Source: CAZEHS01 sp964424355 (GTDB lineage: Bacteria; Bacillota; Clostridia; Peptostreptococcales; Acidaminobacteraceae). From it: a stretch of DNA of 64,000 bases. Where the stretch lies: positions 1 through 64,000 of the forward strand of contig CAYRIO010000011.1 of the NCBI GenBank assembly GCA_964424355.1, in the 5' to 3' direction. Made by a program: the position numbers and the translations under genes. Positions 28,001 to 35,349 of the stretch are shown one piece after another. A model generated the notes under the pieces. It was given only the letters and a program-made list of their open reading frames with translations. It did not search any database and was not told the DNA's origin. Within the stretch, counting starts at the first letter, position 1, and the number at the start of each line of letters is the position of its first letter.

Positions 28001-28140
28001 GGCAAGCTTTCTTGTACCGCTTCCTGTGGCTGATCCAGTGACTCTGCCAGGGCAGAAATAGAAGCTCCGGGCAGCAGCATCGTCAGCAACAGCAACCAGA
28101 CAAGAACTTTAGCCAGGCGCTTATTCCTGTAAAGTCTCAT
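25042..28140 (-). CDS. Large LPKTG-anchored adhesin with Cna-B/SpaA repeats and a DUF11 domain
   Basis: 1032 residues from ATG at 28140 (GGAGAGG eight bases upstream). Order: signal peptide (about 1-32); Pro/Glu/Asp-rich repeat of PAEDPA units; an N-terminal globular domain; about seven Cna-B-like repeats with blocks such as GSLEIIKTIGSVEGDPQSG and GLLDGAKYTISEAIPAGYST; a DUF11-type domain (TGTTVTYTFVVTNTGNTPLM); then LPKTG, hydrophobic helix and RRKK. These repeats often form internal Lys-Asn isopeptide bonds. The product is a sortase-anchored stalk adhesin or pilin-like protein. Its 5' leader contains a c-di-GMP-I riboswitch, so its production should follow the motile/sessile switch. Confidence 0.9.
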   Translation of the reverse strand: MRLYRNKRLAKVLVWLLLLTMLLPGASISALAESLDQPQEAVQESLPADPAPAEEQLATPPAEEPAAPNEDPAPAEDPAPAEDPAPAEDPAPAEDPAPAEEPALVVEVPLVQAAVIPMADVEASGAGSMWTTDATGTQDQNVRYTDKYDVLINAKSLAPNLSYFVRVTEPGNGRNPGKLLGMSDGATFKVGPDGMDLGNIATGGEGGMAFRLWDLVKKASDGTQGYDDTGNNGNEYSVDISLTADFQNVKNDNFKVDKVPLTGSLEIIKTIGSVEGDPQSGVTFTLLPVGNGSSVSGTTDSEGRILFTGLLDGAKYTISEAIPAGYSTDLNSSASYTIAANQTISVHVVNMVDIGSLKIIKMIEKKGPDQPQSGITFGLYPVGGGDPITGVTNASGELIFSGLAAGSQYTIRETIPSGYTTNLDSDHVYTIGKDREIVVNVLNTEIPCWSISVIKTLETANGDPHSGIQFNLMAWLPVHGPGHNWDWRQVDSGVTDSNGRILFDNLQGGFRYHLVEVVPQYYQTNLPVNNEYVLSFDHQTATVNVINTHQTGSIEVVKTLSNTGAFHEGVTFELYEGTASAHGTTRLMTAVTNAEGKALFSGLLAGSTYHLHEAQNDGFESDLDESNSYTLTENNQVIAVPVVNTQISTLTVIKTIGSSEGPAHEGVIFNLTPAREEIAAAVQQGMSATTNVGGYAVFEGLVVGQTYLLTEIVPEGYRTSLPDVGQLVQIDADGVTVHVVNTRIPNTLTVIKTIGTLEGPAHSGVEFRLFENVDTPIPTDNFVSVPAPMMMTTDANGVALFEGLRVGGTYRLIEMTPDGYSTNLDPNAEFYIDGNSGVVVYVVNTLQQPAIDIEKSVSSTSVTTGTTVTYTFVVTNTGNTPLMSIEVKDDTIGWSTTIDNLAAGASQTFTADYTINSWDDGGQFTNTATVTGYDPQERTVSDTDTAIVDRRSSGGGGGGSHRTTTTTTVPTEPTPLGVPVIEPIPEPTPVILDEVIPQGVPALPKTGEVAPSLFYGLGSALAALGILMRRKK

Positions 28141-28291
28141 ACGATTCACCTCTCCCTCTCGATATGCTGTGATGGATACGAGAACTGACTCATCTTATGA
28201 TCCAATGTAAAAGCAATCATCGGAATTCTCTTCTGATCACTCACCCTCCTTATCTCGGATTTGCAGTTCACGCCAATTGCGATATGATCAG

Positions 28292-28324
28292 GCAAAATAA
28301 AAACCGCCCAAAAGCCTTGCGGCA
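28292..28324 (-). terminator. Leader terminator of the c-di-GMP riboswitch
   Basis: On the minus strand CCGC (28322-28319) can pair with GCGG in GGGCGGTTTTTATTTT, directly after the aptamer and about 150 bases before the adhesin ATG. The short stem overlaps the 3' edge of the aptamer, as in riboswitches that act by transcription termination. Whether ligand turns expression on or off cannot be decided by eye. Confidence 0.6.
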
Positions 28325-28415
28325 GTCGGACGGTCTTGACATGTCTCCATGTTTTAGACTCCTGGCTTTGCGTCCCGTCCTTTCAGACGGTTTGCCCTTA
28401 TCACATGAAACGATG
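28318..28415 (-). promoter_or_regulatory. Cyclic di-GMP-I (GEMM-I) riboswitch
   Basis: Read on the minus strand the leader has the GEMM-I core in order: GGGCAAACC (28397-28389), a P2 stem CCGTC/GACGG capped by a GAAA tetraloop, then GGGACGCAAAGCC (28376-28364), CTAA, and a P3 hairpin ACATG-GAGA-CATGT. These invariant blocks and the GNRA loop with receptor arm are diagnostic of the class. It lies between a promoter near 28454-28483 and the LPKTG adhesin start at 28140. Confidence 0.88.
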
Positions 28416-28453
28416 GGATAGTCCACAGAGCGCGGACCTCTCCTGTTGGTATA

Positions 28454-28483
28454 TATATACCACCATTCAGAAAATTCAAACAA
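28454..28483 (-). promoter_or_regulatory. Promoter of the riboswitch-controlled adhesin gene
   Basis: On the minus strand TTGTTT (28483-28478) and TATATA (28459-28454) are 18 bases apart. The -10 region lies inside the palindrome GGTATATATATACC. Transcription from here would start just before the riboswitch. Confidence 0.5.
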
Positions 28484-28784
28484 GTTATGTAAATCGGACA
28501 TGGCATGAATTTATGTTTTTTTAAAAGAATTTAAGTGCTTTAAGCTTTTAAATCAAAAGCTTTCATGTGTTTTAGAAATGAATGGAATTAAATATTAATG
28601 TTTATATTATCGTAAACCTACAACTGCTTTTATGAGCCAATATCTTCTCAAAGGGGCTATAGCTAAAATTTCAGCCTGCTAAACACATTTATAGGGCAAC
28701 TAACAGCAATATCCGCCTTCAATTATAGGAAAACCGCCTCTGTATATGACAATTATTTGTCATTAAACCTAGATGTTCTTTGTA
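28484..28784. other. AT-rich spacer without a gene
   Basis: No supported reading frame. It is strongly AT-rich. Two hairpins are visible without T tracts: AAGCTTTT/AAAAGCTT (near 28545-28563) and ATGACAA/TTGTCAT (28746-28763). The second could be a small operator, but no promoter clearly goes with it. Confidence 0.5.
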
Positions 28785-28818
28785 AAATAAAGAGACGTCC
28801 GATTTTTAGTCAGACGTC
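28785..28818 (-). terminator. Terminator of the sortase gene
   Basis: GACGTCCGA (28794-28802) pairs with TCAGACGTC (28810-28818) with one wobble; on the minus strand TCTTTATTTTAC follows, 17 bases after the sortase stop. Confidence 0.75.
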
Positions 28819-28834
28819 AGTAGGCGTATTTTTC

Positions 28835-29512
28835 TTATTTCACCAGTCTTCCCTGTACAATAAGCCGATGCGTGGCAACCTTGATCGGGGTGCAGGTAAT
28901 CAGCGTCACGACACTTTCGCCCTTATCCCCTCGGAGAACCGATACATCCGTCGGCTCCACGACGACGATGTTGAAAACCGTATACTTATACTCTTTCCCT
29001 CCTGAAATAATGGTGATATCATCCCCCAAAGCAACCTCATCCAGCCGATTGAAAAAACGGCCTTTGGTGTAGCTGCGATGCGCCGCAATCCCCGTGTTGC
29101 CGTTTTCTCCGATGGGAGTTGTCTGCTTCATCCAGGCGGCACCGATTTTCATATTGCCGGCAGTCGCTCCAGACATGAGGGGCAGCTTCAAGTTGATCTT
29201 ACTGATTTTCAGGACACCAATGGGTTCAGGGATCACCTGGTTTTTTTTAGCTGTTGGAGGTGCTGGCGCCGCTGCCGCTGCCGGCTCCGAAGAAGTCGTT
29301 GCCTGCTCCGCCCCGGGCTGCGCATCAGTAACCGCTGCCGGGGTCCCCACATCAGTACCGGTATTCTCCGGCTCGTTGGCGAACACCGTGTCCAACTCCG
29401 TATAGGTTTCTGCAATTTTCTGCTGCATATACCAGGTATAGGCCCGATCTAAAAATGGGTATGCCGCCACCAATATCCCTGCAATGATCAGCAGTACCGA
29501 GAATTTACGCAT
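28835..29512 (-). CDS. Sortase transpeptidase
   Basis: 225 residues: N-terminal membrane helix (about 4-20), a low-complexity Ala/Pro/Glu linker (about 50-95), then the sortase barrel. Catalytic residues are visible: His in GIAAHRSYTKGRFFNRL, Cys in VVTLITCTPI and Arg in THRLIVQGRL. The TLITCTP...THRL block resembles class C and D enzymes; the class C lid motif is not evident, so class D or a housekeeping-like enzyme is more likely. It probably anchors the two LPKTG proteins encoded downstream. ATG at 29512 follows AGGAGGG, and a TATAAT lies about 40 bases upstream. Confidence 0.9.
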   Translation of the reverse strand: MRKFSVLLIIAGILVAAYPFLDRAYTWYMQQKIAETYTELDTVFANEPENTGTDVGTPAAVTDAQPGAEQATTSSEPAAAAAPAPPTAKKNQVIPEPIGVLKISKINLKLPLMSGATAGNMKIGAAWMKQTTPIGENGNTGIAAHRSYTKGRFFNRLDEVALGDDITIISGGKEYKYTVFNIVVVEPTDVSVLRGDKGESVVTLITCTPIKVATHRLIVQGRLVK

Positions 29513-29604
29513 GGGAGTTCCCTCCTGTCTATTATTAATACTTCAATTATAACCTATATTCCCGAGGATTGACCTAAAAAGTCCAGTGGGAAAACCCGAT
29601 GACA

Positions 29605-29645
29605 AAAGCCCCAGTGAGTGGCAAGAACTCAAAAGGGCTTTCCGT
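29605..29645 (-). terminator. Terminator after the thrC operon
   Basis: On the minus strand AAAGCCC and GGGCTTTT, plus an inner GAG/CTC, form a hairpin right after the stop codon, followed by TTTTG. Pairing is imperfect in the middle. Confidence 0.6.
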
Positions 29646-30857
29646 CTATTTCTTTATAAAATAATCCATAAGAGCGTGACCGCTGTCAAAGTAATTGCCG
29701 GAGGCCTCAGCGCTGGGTTCAGAGAACTGCTGATCCTTCTCGCTGCCTGTCCGGGTACTGTCATAGAGCATATAGGGTACCGGCTCCGAGGTGTGGGTAC
29801 GTCTTGCGATGGGCGTCCGATGATCCGGCAGGACCAGGAATCGGTAGGGCACGCCCCAGGCGTCCATCTCCCGCAAAATGTAGCCCGCTACTTTTTCATC
29901 GATGATCTCCATGGCCTTCATTTTCCCGGCCAGATCCCCCTGATGACCGCACTCGTCCGGCGCCTCCAGGTGCACATATACGAAGTCCTTACTGCTCTTG
30001 AGGATATCCACCGCCCCCTGGGCCTTCCCTTCGAAATTGGTATGAAGGGTCCCGTTGGCGCCGGGTACCACGACAGGCTCCAGACCCGCGCAGACGCCGA
30101 TGCCGTTGATCAGATCCACTGCGGAGATAACCGCCCCTTCAATGCCGAATTTCTCTGCAAAGGAATCCAACCGGGGCTTTTTCCCCTCCCCCCAGATCCA
30201 TGCGGAATTGGCGGGTCTCAGACCTCTGGCAACCCGGGCCAGATTGACCGGGTGATTCTTCAGCAGCTCATGGGATTTCTCCATGAACGCCAGAATAACG
30301 TCGCCGCCGCTGCCTTGGGGCAGATGCTGGGAAATCGGCTGATCCAGGATATCGTGGGGCGGGGTCAGCTTGAAATCCTCCGGCCCTTGGTCCCACACCA
30401 GCAGATGCCGGTAGCTCACACCGGGGTAAAGCGTCAGAAAGGCATTTTCCAGATGGGGCTTCAGGAAAAGGATCAGCTCCCGGGCCTCCTCCGTTGTAAT
30501 TTCTCCGGAGCTGTGATCAATCATTGTCTTGGATGCGAAGTCCGCTTCCTCAGAAACCGTAACCAGGTTGCAGCGGAAGGTCACATCCGTCGGCTTCATT
30601 TCCACGCCCATGCTGGCAGCTTCCAGGGGTGAACGGCCCGTATGGTATATTTCTGGGGCATAGCCCATGACCGAAAGATTCGCGGTGTCGCTGCCTGGGC
30701 TCATCCCGGCTGGGATGGTCTGGACCATCCCCACCTCTCCCCGACGGGCACAGCCGTTGATATTCGGAATATTCACCACTTCTAAAGGGGTTTTGTTCCC
30801 CAGGGATTCAATGGGATAGTCGGCCATGCCGTCTACGAGCAGAACGATGTATTTCAT
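29646..30857 (-). CDS. ApgM-like protein, probable homoserine kinase of the proposed type
   Basis: 403 residues from ATG at 30857, chosen because AAGGAGG precedes it; an ATG eight codons upstream is less likely. It belongs to the alkaline-phosphatase superfamily group of cofactor-independent, archaeal-type phosphoglycerate mutases: metal-site start VLLVDGMADYP, PAGMSPGSDTANLSVMGY, LEAPDECGHQGD and VLPDHRTPIARRTHT. A branch of this family found beside threonine genes has been proposed as a non-homologous homoserine kinase. Here the gene follows thrC by 23 bases and no classical thrB is visible, which supports that role. A glycolytic mutase remains the alternative. Confidence 0.75.
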   Translation of the reverse strand: MKYIVLLVDGMADYPIESLGNKTPLEVVNIPNINGCARRGEVGMVQTIPAGMSPGSDTANLSVMGYAPEIYHTGRSPLEAASMGVEMKPTDVTFRCNLVTVSEEADFASKTMIDHSSGEITTEEARELILFLKPHLENAFLTLYPGVSYRHLLVWDQGPEDFKLTPPHDILDQPISQHLPQGSGGDVILAFMEKSHELLKNHPVNLARVARGLRPANSAWIWGEGKKPRLDSFAEKFGIEGAVISAVDLINGIGVCAGLEPVVVPGANGTLHTNFEGKAQGAVDILKSSKDFVYVHLEAPDECGHQGDLAGKMKAMEIIDEKVAGYILREMDAWGVPYRFLVLPDHRTPIARRTHTSEPVPYMLYDSTRTGSEKDQQFSEPSAEASGNYFDSGHALMDYFIKK

Positions 30858-30880
30858 GGGTGCTTCCTCCTTTTTAATCA

Positions 30881-32365
30881 TTACATGCCTAAAAACTCCA
30901 GGACCTTATACGCCAGCACATCCTTGTCGCATACCCCCGGGTGCAGGACCGCCCGGTCCTTGAGCCCCTGGATGGGTTCCGGTATGGCGAGTCCGGATTT
31001 TTCTGAAAGCACCTCGATGAGCTGGAAGTCGTCCAGCCCCTGTGTGCCGATGCCCATCCCCTCCACCACGCTGCGGGTGAACTTATAGGGGCTGGCTGTG
31101 GAGGCGATGACCGCATGGGCGGTGTCACCGGTTTCTTTTCGATAGTCCGCCAGAACCTTGTAGGCCACGGCGGTGTGGGTGTCCATCACGTAGCCTTTTT
31201 CCTGATACCCCTCCCGGATAGCCGCCACGGTCTCCTCATCGCTGGCATAGCCGCCGTAGAAATCCGACAGGGCCGACTTCATGGCAGGTTCCAGCTCATA
31301 GGAGCCATCCTTCTTCAGACCGGCCATCAGCGCCCTGGTCTTTTCTCCGCTGCGTCCGGTCAGCTCAAACACCAACCGCTCCAGATTGCTGGAGATCAGG
31401 ATGTCCATGGAGGGGGATGCCGTGATCTGGAAGGGGCGGTTCATATCATATCTGCCGGTCCGGATGAAATCGGTCAGCACATTATTGACGTTGGAGGCGC
31501 AGATGAATTTTTTAATGGGCACACCCATCGCCTTGGCATACCAGGCCGCCAGGATATTTCCGAAATTCCCTGTAGGAACCACCACGTTGAAGGCTTCCCC
31601 TTCCTGGATGGTTCCTTGCTTTTTCAGCTGCAGCCAGGCGTGGACATAGTACACGATCTGAGGAACCAGACGGCCGATGTTGATGGAGTTGGCTGAGGAA
31701 AAGACATACCCCCGCTCCTTCAGCTTTTGGCCCAGGGCTTCATCGGTGAAGATCGCCTTGACCCCGTTCTGGGCATCGTCGAAATTCCCGCGGATCCCCA
31801 TCACGAGGACATTGCTGCCTTCCTGGGTCACCATCTGGTGCTTCTGCACATCGCTGACCCCGTCGGTGGGATAAAAAACCACGATTCGGGTGCCGGGAAT
31901 ATCCGAAAAGCCTTCCAAAGCAGCTTTTCCGGTGTCGCCGGAGGTTGCCGTGAGGATGACGATCTCATCCTGAATATCCAGCTGTTTGGCTGCGGCTGTC
32001 ATGAATCGAGGGAGGATGGACAAGGCCATGTCCTTGAACGCCAGGGTCCGGCCGTGGTAAAGCTCCAAAAAACTGGTGTTTTCAAGGGTCACCAAGGGCG
32101 CGATTGCAGGATCTGAGAATTTTGAATCGTAAGCGCCGGACGTGCAGTTTTCCAATACCCCTGCCTGAAAATCGGCAAAGGGAGCCATCACCTTTTGGGC
32201 CAACTGCGCGTAAGGTTCATCCCCGGTCATCCCTGAAAGCGTGTTTTCCGGCAGACTCACCGGCACGTACAGGCCGCCATCAGGAGCAATTCCCCGAACG
32301 ACAGCTTCTGAGAAACTCAGAGCATCCCGGTGCCCCCGGGTGCTGATATACTTGAGTGGTTCCAT
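30881..32365 (-). CDS. thrC: Threonine synthase
   Basis: 494 residues from ATG at 32365 (GGAGGGA seven bases upstream; an adjacent ATG is too close). It has the thrC N-terminus KYISTRGH and the PLP-lysine motif TLAFKDMALSILPRFM, then TATSGDTGKAALEGF for phosphate binding. The enzyme converts O-phosphohomoserine to threonine. It is the first gene of a two-gene operon with the ApgM-like kinase candidate, which would make its substrate. A perfect 16-bp palindrome lies in its 5' leader. Confidence 0.95.
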   Translation of the reverse strand: MEPLKYISTRGHRDALSFSEAVVRGIAPDGGLYVPVSLPENTLSGMTGDEPYAQLAQKVMAPFADFQAGVLENCTSGAYDSKFSDPAIAPLVTLENTSFLELYHGRTLAFKDMALSILPRFMTAAAKQLDIQDEIVILTATSGDTGKAALEGFSDIPGTRIVVFYPTDGVSDVQKHQMVTQEGSNVLVMGIRGNFDDAQNGVKAIFTDEALGQKLKERGYVFSSANSINIGRLVPQIVYYVHAWLQLKKQGTIQEGEAFNVVVPTGNFGNILAAWYAKAMGVPIKKFICASNVNNVLTDFIRTGRYDMNRPFQITASPSMDILISSNLERLVFELTGRSGEKTRALMAGLKKDGSYELEPAMKSALSDFYGGYASDEETVAAIREGYQEKGYVMDTHTAVAYKVLADYRKETGDTAHAVIASTASPYKFTRSVVEGMGIGTQGLDDFQLIEVLSEKSGLAIPEPIQGLKDRAVLHPGVCDKDVLAYKVLEFLGM

Positions 32366-32399
32366 CATGTTCCCTCCTGCTTGTATGTGTTCTTCAATG

Positions 32400-32466
32400 G
32401 CGTACACGTGTACGCGATATGAGCAATAAATTGTTTTATTCTAGCACAGCCTCGCCCCAGGCACAA
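32400..32466 (-). promoter_or_regulatory. thrC promoter and leader palindrome
   Basis: On the minus strand TTGTGC (32466-32461) and TAGAAT (32443-32438) are 17 bases apart. Downstream, in the leader, is the perfect palindrome GCGTACACGTGTACGC (32400-32415), some 35 bases before the start codon; it could be an operator or a short hairpin. I see no T-box or attenuator. Confidence 0.5.
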
Positions 32467-32540
32467 GGGCAATCGGAAAATTATCTGATTTCAACCCAAA
32501 AAAATCGAACTGCCCATGATTCTCGAGCAATCCGATCCAG

Positions 32541-32852
32541 TCATCCCATGATGCCGCTGATCTGCAGCAGGTACAAAACCCCCACACTGCCGATTACCGT
32601 TCCCGTCGGCCCGATCCCCAGCAGGCTCAGGGTCACCGCCGCAGCGCCGCCTGCAAGGGAGAGCATCGGTGACCCGCTGGCAGAGGCCACGCCGGGAATC
32701 ACCAGGGCAGTCAGCATGGCCGCAGGCAGACATTTGAAAAAGCCCTGGACTCCCGGTGACAGGGTTTCCGCTTTCAGCCAGAAGAACGGGATGATCCGGG
32801 GAATCATCGTGACCAGACTCATCCCGAAGGTGATTATGACCAGTTCATTCAT
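32541..32852 (-). CDS. azlD: AzlD-type branched-chain amino acid exporter subunit
   Basis: 103 residues with about four hydrophobic segments; the start MNELVIITFGMSLVTMIPRIIPFF and the KCLPAAMLTALVIPGV segment are typical of AzlD. It works with the large subunit AzlC in branched-chain amino acid efflux. Its start overlaps the azlC stop by eight bases. Control is probably through the XRE-cupin regulator encoded divergently upstream of azlC. Confidence 0.9.
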   Translation of the reverse strand: MNELVIITFGMSLVTMIPRIIPFFWLKAETLSPGVQGFFKCLPAAMLTALVIPGVASASGSPMLSLAGGAAAVTLSLLGIGPTGTVIGSVGVLYLLQISGIMG

Positions 32853-33558
32853 ATTTTTTACCCTCCCGGCTCATGATAACGGCTCCCAGAATAGCGCCGG
32901 ACACCGCTGAAATCAGCAATACGGAGGAGCTCCCCAGAATTTTCTGGATTCCCATCCCATTCAGCACCAACGACAGGCCCCCTGTCGCCCCGGCCACCAC
33001 GACCGCAACACGATTCACTTTTAGCACGGGGATCAAGAGACTGATGAACATGGCATAAATAGCGATTCCCAGGCTGTTGTTCCAAATCGCCCCCAGCTCG
33101 CCGACCAGGGTGACTCCCATCAGGGTGCCGCCGTTCCAGGCCAGGTACAGCACCCCCTGCAAGCCAAGGATATAACTGAAGGGAAGTCGCTGCTCTTTCT
33201 GGCCGCTAACCACCGCAAAGCTTTCGTCCGTTACGGTCATCCCGGTCAGGGTTTTTTGAACCGGCGTGTAAGCCGCGGGCCCCCGCATCGAAACGGAGGA
33301 TGCCAGGAGAAAACATCTGAAGTTAATGGCAAAGGTGGTCAGGATCACCTCAAAAGCGCCGGCACCCGCAGCTAAGAGCTGCAGGGCGATGAACTGACTG
33401 CTCCCGGCAAAAACAATCAGGGACAGAGCCAGTGTGAACCACAGGGGCATCCCCTGAGCCTTGGCGATCAAGCCATAGGTGATCGCTATAGGTATGAACC
33501 CCAGGGCGATGGGCATTCCTGACTTGATCCCCTGAACCACGGGGCTGTTATTTTTCAA
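32845..33558 (-). CDS. azlC: AzlC-type branched-chain amino acid exporter subunit
   Basis: 237 residues from TTG at 33558, chosen because AGAGGTG lies four to five bases upstream and the predicted promoter start excludes the longer frame. The protein has the AzlC pattern: GIKSGMPIALGFIPIAITYGL, then FAGSSQFIALQLLAAGA and TDESFAVV. It forms a BrnFE-like efflux pair with AzlD. The promoter between azlC and the divergent regulator has a near-consensus form with TATCGCAC boxes. Confidence 0.92.
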   Translation of the reverse strand: MKNNSPVVQGIKSGMPIALGFIPIAITYGLIAKAQGMPLWFTLALSLIVFAGSSQFIALQLLAAGAGAFEVILTTFAINFRCFLLASSVSMRGPAAYTPVQKTLTGMTVTDESFAVVSGQKEQRLPFSYILGLQGVLYLAWNGGTLMGVTLVGELGAIWNNSLGIAIYAMFISLLIPVLKVNRVAVVVAGATGGLSLVLNGMGIQKILGSSSVLLISAVSGAILGAVIMSREGKKYE

Positions 33559-33562
33559 GGGA

Positions 33563-33665
33563 CACCTCTTTCCACATGCTTGCATGTGCGATATACTGGC
33601 CATATGACCGATGATATTTGTCATTGATTATACTATTTATCGCACAAACGGTCAATATATCGCAC
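33563..33665 (-). promoter_or_regulatory. azlC promoter with three TATCGCAC boxes and a palindrome
   Basis: On the minus strand TTGACC (33655-33650) and TATAAT (33632-33627) are 17 bases apart. The octamer TATCGCAC occurs on the plus strand at 33638-33645 (inside the spacer) and 33658-33665 (just upstream of the -35), and inverted at 33586-33593. A palindrome CACATGCTTGCATGTG lies at 33573-33588. The boxes are candidate sites for the XRE-cupin protein encoded divergently. Confidence 0.65.
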
Positions 33666-33676
33666 GAGGTGAATTT

Positions 33677-34228
33677 ATGGACCCTATCAGTCAGGTTGTG
33701 GGAGAGAATCTCAGAAAGCTCCGTCAGGACCGCAAGCTGTCCCTTCAGGATTTAGCCGAGCTCTGCGGTGTCAGCAAGAGCATGCTGGGTGAAATTGAGC
33801 GGGGCTCCAGCAACCCCACCATCAATGTCATCTGGAAAATCGCCAACGGGCTCAAGATCCCCTTTACAACCCTGACCACGGCCGCCCGTCCGCCGGTGCA
33901 GCTGGTCCGCGCCACGGAGCATCAGGGCTATCTGGCAGGCAAACATTTTGATATCACTACCGTTTTCAAATACAATCCGGATACCCATATGGAGATCTAT
34001 CAGAAAAATTTCAAAACCGGTGCGGTGCTTAATTCGGATGGGCACCCAGGGGTTTACGAATATCTGCTGATCACCTGCGGCGCCCTCACGCTGACAGCCG
34101 CAGGAACCACCTACGAGCTGAAAACCGGAGATGCGATCCTGTTTGAAGCCACCGAGGCGCACAACTACGCAAATGGTTACAAAGAGCCGTGCCAGGCCTA
34201 TATGATCCTCCACTACGAAGCGCAGTGA
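33677..34228 (+). CDS. XRE-cupin transcriptional regulator
   Basis: 183 residues from ATG at 33677 (GAGGTG upstream). Residues 1-65 form an XRE helix-turn-helix (LQDLAELCGVSKSMLGEIERGSSNPTINVIWKIANGL); residues about 100-180 form a cupin sensor domain (TAAGTTYELKTGDAILFEATEAHNY). Such regulators respond to small metabolites. Divergence from azlCD, with repeated octamers in between, suggests it controls amino acid efflux. Terminator follows. Confidence 0.92.
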   Translation: MDPISQVVGENLRKLRQDRKLSLQDLAELCGVSKSMLGEIERGSSNPTINVIWKIANGLKIPFTTLTTAARPPVQLVRATEHQGYLAGKHFDITTVFKYNPDTHMEIYQKNFKTGAVLNSDGHPGVYEYLLITCGALTLTAAGTTYELKTGDAILFEATEAHNYANGYKEPCQAYMILHYEAQ

Positions 34229-34275
34229 ATACCCAACCGCTTCACTCAAATGGATGTCCGCAATTTTCCCAGTAA

Positions 34276-34318
34276 AAAAAGCCTGTAGATTTCTTTTTCA
34301 GAAACCTACAGGCTTTTC
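34276..34318. terminator. Two-way terminator
   Basis: AAAGCCTGTAG with TTTC (34278-34292) pairs with GAAA and CTACAGGCTTT (34301-34316), with A and T tracts outside. It lies between the convergent XRE-cupin and phosphate transporter genes. Confidence 0.85.
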
Positions 34319-34335
34319 AATTGAATTTTATAATC

Positions 34336-35340
34336 TTAAACATGCAACACCAAAGCCATGACCCAGTAGATTACTGCAGCCATGAGGGCGGAGATCGGCA
34401 GGGTGATGACCCAGGCAATCAGCATTTTCCGGCCGGTGTTCCATTTTACAGCCCGGGGACGGTATGCAGTCCCAACCCCCATGATGGAGGATGCGATGAC
34501 ATGGGTGGTGCTGACCGGCAGCCCCAGGTGCGTGGCGCCGAAGATGATGATGGCCGATGACAGGTCTGCTGCCACACCGCTGAGGGGGCGGATCTTAACG
34601 ATCTGTGTCCCGACGGTCTTAATGATCCGCCAGCCGCCCGCAGAAGTCCCCAGTGCCATCGCAAGCGCACAGGATACTTTGACCCACAAGGGGATGGCGC
34701 CTCCGGTATGGTACCCGGTCGTCATCAGGGCCATCGTGATGATCCCCATGGATTTTTGGGCATCGTTGGTGCCATGGCTGAACGCTTGGATGGCGACCGT
34801 CAGCACTTGAAATTTACGGAGATTCTGATTGGTCTGATGTAGATTGGCTCGCCTGAAAAGAACCTTGAGGATCTGCAGGAAAACATAACCCAGGACAAAT
34901 GCCATGACCGGAGACGTGATCAGGGACTGGATGATTTTAAGGAAACCTGCCATTTTAAGGATTGCCCAGCCATTGCTCATGACCGCTGCACCGGCAATGG
35001 AGCCGATCAGCGTATGGGAGGAGGAGCTGGGAATCCCGAAGTACCAGGTGACGAGGTTCCAGATGATTGCGGAGATCAGGGCTGCCATGATCACGACAGC
35101 GCCGTTATGAATGTGGTAGGGATCCACGATATCCTTGGCGATGGTTTTTGCAACGCCAGTGAACGCAACCGCACCCAGAAAGTTCATGAATGCCGCCAGC
35201 ATAATCGCGGTCCGGAGCCGAAGAGCCCGGGTGGATACCGCGGTAGCAATGGCGTTTGCCGTATCGTGGAATCCGTTGATAAAGTCAAACCCTAAAGCCA
35301 GAATGACTGTGATTGCTACAATGATTATTGTTCCGTCCAT
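34336..35340 (-). CDS. pit: PiT-family inorganic phosphate transporter
   Basis: 334 residues from ATG at 35340 (AGGTGG upstream). About ten membrane segments; the two family motifs appear as NGFHDTANAIATAVSTRAL near the N-terminus and FSHGTNDAQKSMGII in the middle. PiT carriers import phosphate (often as metal phosphate) with H+ or Na+. The DUF47 gene is directly upstream, its stop nine bases before this start, the usual pit-accessory pairing. Confidence 0.93.
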   Translation of the reverse strand: MDGTIIIVAITVILALGFDFINGFHDTANAIATAVSTRALRLRTAIMLAAFMNFLGAVAFTGVAKTIAKDIVDPYHIHNGAVVIMAALISAIIWNLVTWYFGIPSSSSHTLIGSIAGAAVMSNGWAILKMAGFLKIIQSLITSPVMAFVLGYVFLQILKVLFRRANLHQTNQNLRKFQVLTVAIQAFSHGTNDAQKSMGIITMALMTTGYHTGGAIPLWVKVSCALAMALGTSAGGWRIIKTVGTQIVKIRPLSGVAADLSSAIIIFGATHLGLPVSTTHVIASSIMGVGTAYRPRAVKWNTGRKMLIAWVITLPISALMAAVIYWVMALVLHV

Positions 35341-35349
35341 GGATGCCAC

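Noticed and set aside
28268..28501. Possible 77-residue protein on the minus strand
   Set aside because: The frame runs through the promoter and c-di-GMP riboswitch; its residues have no protein-like pattern and there is no ribosome site.
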